A stretch of DNA of 5,441 nt. Source: Euryarchaeota archaeon UBA463 (lineage in GTDB: Archaea > Thermoplasmatota > Poseidoniia > Poseidoniales > Thalassarchaeaceae). Location: assembly GCA_002501805.1 (NCBI GenBank), contig DAOI01000005.1, positions 1 through 5,441 on the forward strand, in the 5' to 3' direction. A program made the translations under genes and the position numbers. Under the pieces are notes generated by a model, which was not told the DNA's origin, ran no database searches, and saw only the letters and a list, made by a program, of their open reading frames with translations. Shown here in pieces: positions 1 to 5,441 of this stretch (the stretch's first letter is position 1; the number at the start of each line of letters is the position of its first letter).

Positions 1-735
1 AAATAGCTTAGTCCTATCGTGCTTAGGATTAGAGAAGAACTCTTCAGGCGTATTTTCCTCCACCAACTCCCCTTCGTCGAAGAGAATGCACCTATCTGCT
101 ACTTCCTTAGCGAATCCCATCTCGTGCGTGACAACTATCATTGTGATGTCTCTTTTTGCGAGGTCAATCATAACTTCGAGTACTTCCTTTATCATCTCTG
201 GATCTAGTGCCGAAGTAGGTTCGTCGAAGAGCATTATCTTTGGATCCATAGCAAGGGCCCTAGCAATTGCGACCCTCTGTTGCTGGCCACCGGATAATCC
301 GCTTGGGTATTTGTATGCCTGCTCTGGGATCCCAACCCTATCTAGGAGTTCCATCGCAAGGTCCTCGGCCTCCCTCTTTGGCATTCCTTTGACCTTCATC
401 GGTGCCAATGTGACGTTCTCCATTATGGTGAGGTGGGGGAATAGGTTGAACTGTTGGAAGACAAACCCGATCTCCGATCGGATATACTTGAGGTCTGACA
501 CGGTAGTGTCATCATCTATCGTTATACCGTCTATCTTGATTGTCCCCCCACTGTGCGGCTGAAGTCGATTGAGTGTCCGGATATAGGTAGACTTTCCAGA
601 GCCAGATGGCCCGAGGATGACTATTATCTCACCCTTCCTAACGCTAATATCCACTCCCTTCAGTGCCCAGAAGTCTCCAAAATTCACCTTCACTCCCTCT
701 GTCTCAATTATCATTTCGTCGCTTTCCGTACTCAT
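1..735 (-). CDS. aapP: General L-amino-acid ABC transporter ATP-binding protein (AapP/GlnQ-type), nearly complete
   Basis: Cytoplasmic ATPase that powers the AapQ/AapM channel. The window contains 245 codons from the ATG, and the frame is still open at the left edge. Family members end about five residues after the KLF seen at 243-245, so almost all of it is here. All catalytic motifs are intact: Walker A GPSGSGKST at 42-50, Q-loop Gln94 in VFQQFNLFPH, signature LSGGQQQR at 147-154, Walker B IMLFDEP at 167-173 with catalytic Glu172, D-loop SALDP at 175-179 and switch His204 in VVTHEMGFA. The FQQFNLFPHLT and THEMGFA segments are typical of polar amino-acid ATPases. The start overlaps the aapM stop as ATGA, and GGAGG sequences lie about 9 nt upstream. 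Arg codons are mostly AGA/AGG (8 of 11) and Ile ATA is frequent (10 of 22), which points to an archaeal-like codon preference. It is the last gene of the cluster visible here; what follows is outside the window. Confidence 0.96.
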   Translation of the reverse strand, partial: MSTESDEMIIETEGVKVNFGDFWALKGVDISVRKGEIIVILGPSGSGKSTYIRTLNRLQPHSGGTIKIDGITIDDDTTVSDLKYIRSEIGFVFQQFNLFPHLTIMENVTLAPMKVKGMPKREAEDLAMELLDRVGIPEQAYKYPSGLSGGQQQRVAIARALAMDPKIMLFDEPTSALDPEMIKEVLEVMIDLAKRDITMIVVTHEMGFAKEVADRCILFDEGELVEENTPEEFFSNPKHDRTKLF

Positions 736-2420
736 GCTGCTTCCCCTCCTCCTTCTCTAACCAGTCCAAGGTTCTTCTCTATCCTCATAGAGATCCTGGA
801 AAGGTAGAATGCGAAAACCCAGAAGACCAGTGCGCTGACCCAAACAGGCTCTAGGAAAGAGCCAAGGAAGCGAAGATCGGTATTGGGCATGTCCTTTGAT
901 AACTTGAAGAAGTCGAGGATATTGACAATGAAGAGTAGGGTTGTGTCCTTCCAAAGGCCAATGAAGACGCTGACGATTGACGGAAGAGTTGTTCTTACGG
1001 CGTTTGGCAGCTCTACCTGTAGTTTGGTCTGGATAGGCGAGAGGCCCAGGGCAATCGCTGCCTCTTTCTGGCCACTATCTACGGCCTGAAGGCCACCTCT
1101 GAGTACCTCGGCTATGTAACAACCTCCGAAGATTCCGAACATCAGCAGCATCCTAACTATATCTTCTGCATTGAAGAATGGATCCATAAGGTCCGGCATC
1201 ATGAACACCGCAAAGTAGAGCCAACAGATTAGGGGTCCGGATCTAACTAGTTCGATAACGGCTACTGAGGGGACACTGAAGAATGGTTGATCACTCTGGC
1301 GTCCAAAGGCAAGAACTACTCCAACTCCGAAACCAAGCACCCCCCCTGCAGTTGCAATAATCAGGTTCACGAAAAGGCCCCCCCACTGCGAAGCCTGAAT
1401 TCCATCACCTGCGAGCTTGTCCAATGTGGAGGGTACATACGTGCCAGCAACAACGTCGCTCAGTCTATCCTGCGCTGGCTGGCCCCCTAGAAGCTTGGCA
1501 ATGTCTTTGACTGTTTCAGGAGGATTCATTATAACTAGGGCGAAGAAGAATGTGAGTACCCCTGCAATAGCGATCCTAGATTTTAGTCGGTTTGCCTTAT
1601 ACTCCTCGTTTGTCAAGCAATAGTAGTAGGAAGCTCCGAATGAAATGTAAGCCAACAGGGTCGCGGTCACAAGCCTCCTGACCGGCCCCTCCCAGTGGTA
1701 ATTGATCGAGGTCTGGTTGTATGCGATGAAAATAAACGCCATGCTAAGAAATAGGAAGGGGATTGTAAACCTTAGAGGGCTATCCCCGGAGGTACCGTAG
1801 GCAGCCCCAACTACTGCGAATGAAACGTATAGAATCCACCAGAGCCTGAAGTTTTGGTTTATCCCGTAGCACGTGTTTATGCATCCAACAACTGATCCTT
1901 GGGACTGTGTCATCTGGCTGGTCATCTCCGGACCAGCCAGAGCAAGGACTCTGTTGGCCCACATCACCTCCCAGTCGGCCTCAACTAGGACGAAGTGACT
2001 TACGTATCTGATGGCGATTAGCGCGATCCAAGAAGTAGCGACCCCAAGGATCGCGGGACCCAAGCCTTTTCCAGGGGTCCATTTGATCAGTGTCGTTAAT
2101 GTGACCCAATAGGCCAAGAAAAGGAATACTGCGGATATTGTAGCGTATAGGTATGAGTTGAAAGCGCCCGCTTGGGGTAGGTTGCGTCCGTTGACCACTC
2201 CCCCCTCGATTGCTATTGATGCCATCTCGAACAGGCCTATGGGAAAGGGGCCACTTCCGAACAGAGCCAATGTGGCGGAGAGTAGCATGATTAGACCAGT
2301 TAGCTCCAAACCGTTCGTCTTGGCCCATCTTGCGGATGGCTTGCCGGCCATGGATTCTTCGAACTCAAGCAGTGAATCTGCCCACTTGGGCAATTCTCTC
2401 GTTGCTTCACTTGCCATCAT
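732..2420 (-). CDS. aapM: General L-amino-acid ABC transporter permease AapM-like, enlarged (562 aa)
   Basis: The second channel subunit, expected to pair with AapQ. The core is C-terminal: QWGGL at 345-349 followed by the first core helix and LAFGRQS (to about 376), AVIELVRSGPL near 387-397, CYIAEVLRGGLQAV near 434-447, a canonical EAA loop at 453-472 (EAAIALGL to ELP) that docks on the ATPase, then FIGLWKDTTLL at 486-496 and a last TM near 523-541. Before the core are about seven TM segments (near 38-56, 90-112, 121-144, 193-209, 216-234, 247-269, 281-299), more than in the roughly 385-residue rhizobial AapM. Cys180 and Cys184 sit in the loop after the third segment, probably outside. I chose the ATG at 2420 because it overlaps the aapQ stop as ATGA, the same junction seen at aapM/aapP; an in-frame TTG at 2453 and an ATG at 2417 are alternatives. 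No clear ribosome-binding site precedes it, so coupled translation from aapQ is likely. Confidence 0.9.
   Translation of the reverse strand: MMASEATRELPKWADSLLEFEESMAGKPSARWAKTNGLELTGLIMLLSATLALFGSGPFPIGLFEMASIAIEGGVVNGRNLPQAGAFNSYLYATISAVFLFLAYWVTLTTLIKWTPGKGLGPAILGVATSWIALIAIRYVSHFVLVEADWEVMWANRVLALAGPEMTSQMTQSQGSVVGCINTCYGINQNFRLWWILYVSFAVVGAAYGTSGDSPLRFTIPFLFLSMAFIFIAYNQTSINYHWEGPVRRLVTATLLAYISFGASYYYCLTNEEYKANRLKSRIAIAGVLTFFFALVIMNPPETVKDIAKLLGGQPAQDRLSDVVAGTYVPSTLDKLAGDGIQASQWGGLFVNLIIATAGGVLGFGVGVVLAFGRQSDQPFFSVPSVAVIELVRSGPLICWLYFAVFMMPDLMDPFFNAEDIVRMLLMFGIFGGCYIAEVLRGGLQAVDSGQKEAAIALGLSPIQTKLQVELPNAVRTTLPSIVSVFIGLWKDTTLLFIVNILDFFKLSKDMPNTDLRFLGSFLEPVWVSALVFWVFAFYLSRISMRIEKNLGLVREGGGEAA
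745..752 (-). promoter_or_regulatory. Shine-Dalgarno sequence for aapP
   Basis: On the minus strand two overlapping GGAGG motifs lie inside the last codons of aapM, the nearer ending 9 nt before the aapP ATG. This is the only strong ribosome-binding site in the cluster as seen here. It supports the start at 735 and suggests that aapP can be initiated on its own as well as through the ATGA overlap. Confidence 0.65.
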
Positions 2421-4639
2421 ATTTTCACGCTCGTTACTCTTGAGTTGTACCAATTCATTATTGCAGAGATTGTTAGGCTACCGGCCTGATAGGTTATCAG
2501 CAACAATAGGAACAGGGGGACTAGTTTACCCACGTTGTTCATCATCACCAGTATCACGTAGAAAATGTCAGTATACGCAACGACCACTGCGAGGCTGGAG
2601 TTCTTCCAGACGTTCATGTATTGGTTATTTAGAAGTGGGACCATACTCCTCAGGGCTTGGGGCAGAATCACCAGTCGTAGCCTTTGATATGGGTTCAGAG
2701 AAAGAGATATTGCCGCCTCCACTTGGCCCCTTGGTAGGGACTGGATGCTGCCTCTGACTATCTCAGCTACTACCGATGTGGTAAACAGTGTCAGGCCGAG
2801 CATCATCGCCAAGAAGGCAGGGGTCATTTCGAATCCGGTCCCCTCTACTATGTCCCAACTCCCGGGGGAATCTATCACCCCGTCATAGTTCCAGTCCTGA
2901 GTATACTCGGGCCAAGAAATACCACCCACTAGCGCTATTCCTAACGCTACTGCCGTCGCACCAGTCCAAATAGTGAACCTCTTCCTAACTCCGTCAGCTG
3001 AGTCATCTATCTCAAGATTGTTCATGCCGTCGTCATCGATATTTGTGGTCACGAAGAAAGCAAAAATTACTGTTAAGATGCCCAGGACAGCAGGGAGGAA
3101 CGATGACGCTATCTGGTTTAGAGTCTGGGCGTCACCTCCTTTTTCGGCGGAAATGAATGGCCCCAAAAGGAATGCACAAAGGAAGAGGGCAAAGACGAGG
3201 AAGAGATCAGCCGCTAGGGCCTCATTCCTCCATCCCAGCTGGGAAAAGGGCCTCCTGATGTGGCCGATTCCCATTGGCTCTGTAATTGAGCGGGGTTGGA
3301 CTCTGTCTTGGAATCTGAGCCAGACCCTTGCAAGTAGGATTAACGCCAGGCCAACAGAGGCATATGTATAGGATCCGAAGTTTAAGACCCATGTCCCTTC
3401 ATTGCTAATGTATGCGACTGCCTCGCTTCCCGTGTCGTTTTCTGACAACTCAATAATGCTGTATTCATCAATGAAGTATGGTAATTGAGCCCCCATCTGG
3501 CTAGAGATGAGGAAAAGGAGGACTGCCAATGGTAGATTTCTGAATACCTCTACGTAAACGGTAGCCGCCGTAGAAGCGAGCTTGTTGGTGGACAATCTGG
3601 TAACGCCCACGATAATACCTAGTACGGTACAGAGGAATATGCTAACCAATGTCACTCTGGCGGAGTTGATTATTCCAGCTTTTAGGAATACCCACCTAGA
3701 GTCTTGATTGGGCTCAGCCTCCATTGGCCAAGGATTTATTTTGAACGTGTTCACTTTTTCCATGAAGTCGAATCTAACTTCCCACCGATTGAGCATAGTC
3801 GGGTTTGTTCCATCATTCATTAGGAAGATCAGCCTCAAGAAAAGGTAGCTGACGAATGGGAAAATGACGAAGAATGCCAAGGCCGCAGTTCGCTTCGACT
3901 GTACTGCTGGCCTCGACCCTTCCCTAGAAAGAAGGAAGGTCCAGGATATCGCAACAAGAAGCGTCATTGCGGATAAGAAGGCAGGTATATCATTTGAGAC
4001 GAATGGGAACATGGGCATATTCAACGTAATTACGGCAAAAATGAGAATAGTTAAGACCGAGATCGCTGAAGAAATTTCCTTTCTACTTCCTTCTCTGAGC
4101 CTCTGAAAAGATTCTTTGGAAAACAAATGAGGGATGTCGTTGATGTTGTCTTGGAGCAATATAATTCCTGCAACAAGTGCTCCTCCAAGGAAGAAGAATG
4201 GAACTTGGGTACCAGCGGAAAATTCGAGAGGACTGTAGATCAAAATGATGAAGCATAGTATGAAAGATGAAATCCCGAATATGGAAGTAGATATTTTGGA
4301 CCAGTCAAAATGCTCATTGTTGTCAGGTGCGGGCATAAATATGCTCCTGATTGCACGCAGGATGTCCTTGAACTCATTTTGGATTAAAAGGAAGCATAGC
4401 AAAATAAGACCACCATAGAATAGCATTAGCTTATCCATAGGGTAGAATGAGAGGTTTCTTTGAACGCCAAGGACCATTATGTCCCTGGACATTGAGGTGA
4501 TGTAATCTGCCGACATCCCAAGGAACTTGTTCGAGTAGAGCCAAAAGATGTAGGGAGAGGCTAGTAGTGCAATAAGACGTAGGAAATCTGTAGGGGAGTC
4601 GATTCTTGGCAAGGAAATCTTAGTTTCGCCAATCTGCAT
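2417..4639 (-). CDS. aapQ: General L-amino-acid ABC transporter permease AapQ-like, unusually long (740 aa)
   Basis: One of two membrane subunits that form the amino-acid channel. The recognisable HisM/AapQ-type core is split. Its first part is at residues 318-385, with a TM segment running into GIIVGVTRLS and then VYVEVFRNLPL. Its second part is at 605-735, with TSVVAEIVRG, the EAA loop at 641-660 (EAAISLSL to ILP), WKNSSLAV and the tail MNWYNSR typical of AapQ. Between them is a 220-residue insertion with about four TM segments (near 419-440, 476-497, 511-531, 555-575). AapQ normally has a shorter insertion here. Residues 1-275 hold about seven further TM segments (near 18-36, 69-87, 118-136, 145-163, 189-211, 216-237, 251-274); only the last seems to match the usual first AapQ helix. 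Two odd points are Ser647 where the EAA consensus has Gly, and two Asp-rich loops at 533-543 and 582-590. The ATG start is preceded by only a weak GA-rich stretch. The stop overlaps the aapM start as ATGA. The family role is confident; the role of the extra parts is unknown. Confidence 0.92.
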   Translation of the reverse strand: MQIGETKISLPRIDSPTDFLRLIALLASPYIFWLYSNKFLGMSADYITSMSRDIMVLGVQRNLSFYPMDKLMLFYGGLILLCFLLIQNEFKDILRAIRSIFMPAPDNNEHFDWSKISTSIFGISSFILCFIILIYSPLEFSAGTQVPFFFLGGALVAGIILLQDNINDIPHLFSKESFQRLREGSRKEISSAISVLTILIFAVITLNMPMFPFVSNDIPAFLSAMTLLVAISWTFLLSREGSRPAVQSKRTAALAFFVIFPFVSYLFLRLIFLMNDGTNPTMLNRWEVRFDFMEKVNTFKINPWPMEAEPNQDSRWVFLKAGIINSARVTLVSIFLCTVLGIIVGVTRLSTNKLASTAATVYVEVFRNLPLAVLLFLISSQMGAQLPYFIDEYSIIELSENDTGSEAVAYISNEGTWVLNFGSYTYASVGLALILLARVWLRFQDRVQPRSITEPMGIGHIRRPFSQLGWRNEALAADLFLVFALFLCAFLLGPFISAEKGGDAQTLNQIASSFLPAVLGILTVIFAFFVTTNIDDDGMNNLEIDDSADGVRKRFTIWTGATAVALGIALVGGISWPEYTQDWNYDGVIDSPGSWDIVEGTGFEMTPAFLAMMLGLTLFTTSVVAEIVRGSIQSLPRGQVEAAISLSLNPYQRLRLVILPQALRSMVPLLNNQYMNVWKNSSLAVVVAYTDIFYVILVMMNNVGKLVPLFLLLLITYQAGSLTISAIMNWYNSRVTSVKI

Positions 4640-4665
4640 GTTTCCAACTCAGCGCCTCTATTGAT

Positions 4666-4678
4666 GTGTTATTTTTGG
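4666..4678 (-). promoter_or_regulatory. Possible archaeal-type TATA/BRE element upstream of aapQ
   Basis: Read on the minus strand, an ACCAAAAATAACA-like AT tract stands out immediately after the GC hairpin, centred about 32 nt before the aapQ ATG. In an archaeon a BRE-plus-TATA box here would place transcription start roughly 6-10 nt before the ATG, giving a very short leader, which agrees with the lack of a strong ribosome-binding site. The match to a full TATA consensus is poor and the tract could simply be AT-rich spacer. If real, aapQMP would have its own promoter in addition to read-through from aapJ. Confidence 0.3.
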
Positions 4679-4706
4679 TCCCCGGGGGAGTGACCCCCCC
4701 CGGGGA
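4679..4706. other. GC-rich perfect inverted repeat (hairpin) between aapJ and aapQ
   Basis: Two 10-base arms, TCCCCGGGGG at 4679-4688 and CCCCCGGGGA at 4697-4706, are exact reverse complements around an 8-base spacer, so either strand can form a very stable stem-loop. It lies 35 bp after the aapJ stop. On the minus (coding) strand the stem is followed by ACCAAAAAT with no U-run, so it does not look like a standard intrinsic terminator in the direction of transcription. The short T-run (ATTTTCG) lies on the plus-strand side, where no gene ends. The likeliest role, by analogy with hairpins after binding-protein genes in other importer operons, is to protect the 3' end of aapJ mRNA or to attenuate read-through so that AapJ is made in excess over the permeases. 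That role is inferred. Confidence 0.75.
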
Positions 4707-4741
4707 TTTTCGTTTCTCCGTCTACCATCGGCGGTAAATCA

Positions 4742-5441
4742 TCAGCGCATTGCTGGTGCGTACTGGATACCACCCTCTGAGACGAGGGCGTTTAGGGTTC
4801 CAGCTCGGGAGATCAGGCAGTTGTTCATGGCTGCCGATCCGCTGTGACCGTCGTAGTCTCCAGCGCAGAAGGCATCATCGTATGCCTCACCATAGTTGCC
4901 TGCGGCTTCTAGGACTGCCTGCATCCATGTCCCAGCTAGTGGGTTGGTTGCGGTGCCCAGACCGAGGTTCTCGGTTAGGAGCCTGCAGACTCCTGGGTCG
5001 GCTGTTCCGCCTCCGTCTACGGTAGCGCAGGCCTCTGTGGCCTTTGTTGCGTAGTTGGCCGAAGTCACGGCATTCTCCTCAGCGGTGACCATTCCGTACC
5101 AGACCCATGCCACGACATCCTTGAAGTCGGAGTCATAGTCTCGGGTTGCGGCTCCAAGGGGCTCCTTGGACATGAGCTCCTGGGCGATCCAGATGCCCTC
5201 AGTTGGGGCAGTGGTCCAGGTGTCGTCGTTGTCCAGTTGCCACTTCTTGGCCACCATGGCGGACATGTCGCCTGTGAAAGCGTCGCACTCACCATCTCTG
5301 AACTTCTGGGTTGCCTCAGCTGCATCAGCTACAGGGACCGATGTGAAATCGATCGACCTGGAGGAGAACCAGTCTTGCATGTTGCCCTCGGTAGTTGTAC
5401 CGATTCCGACGCAGATTTTAGCGCCGTTCAGTCCAGCTGCC
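4742..5441 (-). CDS. aapJ: General L-amino-acid ABC transporter, substrate-binding protein (AapJ/BztA-like), C-terminal part
   Basis: This is a partial gene; the N-terminus, with any signal peptide or lipobox, lies beyond the right edge. The frame is open from the edge to a TGA, giving 232 residues of a family usually near 340. Seen in the fragment are CVGIGTTTEGN at about residues 10-20, CDAFTGD near 52, SKEPLG at 91-96, the hydrophobic DVVAWVWYGMVTAEE stretch from about 108, GNYGE at 181-185 and the terminal GGIQYAP at 223-229. These match the AapJ/BztA landmarks as I know them. The family binds polar and other L-amino acids outside the cytoplasmic membrane and hands them to the AapQ/AapM channel. 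Six cysteines are present (residues 10, 52, 138, 152, 192, 208). The last four bracket two short loops that look like insertions relative to proteobacterial AapJ and could form disulfides, which fits an extracellular protein. It is first in the cluster, 102 bp before aapQ, and separated from it by a hairpin. Confidence 0.9.
   Translation of the reverse strand, partial: AAGLNGAKICVGIGTTTEGNMQDWFSSRSIDFTSVPVADAAEATQKFRDGECDAFTGDMSAMVAKKWQLDNDDTWTTAPTEGIWIAQELMSKEPLGAATRDYDSDFKDVVAWVWYGMVTAEENAVTSANYATKATEACATVDGGGTADPGVCRLLTENLGLGTATNPLAGTWMQAVLEAAGNYGEAYDDAFCAGDYDGHSGSAAMNNCLISRAGTLNALVSEGGIQYAPAMR

Noticed and set aside
86..562. Plus-strand open frame of 158 codons
   Set aside because: It lies entirely antisense to aapP, whose ATPase motifs are all intact; its translation shows no recognisable domain. 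It is a shadow frame.
2421..2453. Upstream TTG start for aapM adding 11 residues
   Set aside because: It needs a rare start codon and a 37-base overlap with aapQ. The ATG at 2420 gives the same ATGA junction as aapM/aapP.
2158..2757. Plus-strand open frame of 199 codons spanning the aapQ/aapM junction
   Set aside because: It is antisense to two well-supported permease genes, and its translation is rich in Ser, Arg and Pro without a domain, as expected for a shadow frame.
2417..4639. AapQ length as the result of a frameshift or assembly fusion of two genes
   Set aside because: The frame is continuous with hydrophobic helices throughout and no internal stop. The extra parts are also distributed both N-terminally and in the family's usual insertion point, so a simple artefactual fusion is unlikely.
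4679..4710. Hairpin read as a rho-independent terminator for aapJ
   Set aside because: On the coding strand no U-run follows the stem. The short T-run is on the opposite strand, where no gene ends, so I list it as a hairpin only.
4750..5025. Plus-strand open frame of 91 codons opposite aapJ
   Set aside because: Its translation is Arg- and Leu-rich low-complexity sequence, and the opposite strand encodes clear AapJ landmarks.
1..5441. tRNA, rRNA, CRISPR repeats, insertion sequences or attachment sites
   Set aside because: No cloverleaf-like sequence, regularly spaced repeats, transposase frame or terminal inverted repeats were seen; nearly all of the window is coding.

Overview
The window holds one minus-strand gene cluster for an amino-acid ABC importer of the general L-amino-acid (AapJQMP/BztABCD) type. 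In transcription order, from high to low coordinates, it contains: the C-terminal two thirds of the substrate-binding protein aapJ (cut by the right edge); a 102-bp intergenic region with a strong GC-rich hairpin; the permease aapQ; the permease aapM; and the ATPase aapP, which lacks only its last few residues at the left edge. No plus-strand gene, RNA gene, mobile element or CRISPR array could be supported.

The assignment rests on family landmarks. AapJ ends in GGIQYAP and carries SKEPLG and GNYGE. AapQ has the VYVEVFRNLPL segment, an EAA loop and the MNWYNSR tail. AapM has QWGGL, a canonical EAA loop and the FIGLWKDT segment. AapP has every ABC ATPase motif. The expected assembly is an extracellular binding protein that delivers amino acids to an AapQ/AapM heterodimeric channel driven by an AapP dimer.

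The organism is probably a marine archaeon or an archaeal-like lineage; Marine Group II euryarchaeota (Poseidoniales) is my best guess, not a firm call. The support is that 8 of the 11 Arg codons in aapP are AGA/AGG and 10 of its 22 Ile codons are ATA. In addition, the proteins carry acidic DxNxDG-type loops and there is a TATA-like AT tract just upstream of aapQ. The cluster itself is of a kind best known from Proteobacteria, so an old transfer from bacteria is plausible but not shown here.

The most unusual feature is permease size. AapQ is 740 residues and AapM 562, against roughly 400 and 385 in the rhizobial proteins as I recall them. The extra length is mainly additional N-terminal membrane segments plus an enlarged middle insertion in AapQ. 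That insertion contains two Asp-rich loops resembling calcium-binding loops. The binding protein has two extra cysteine-bracketed loops. I see no wholly new system; this is a structurally elaborated version of a known transporter.
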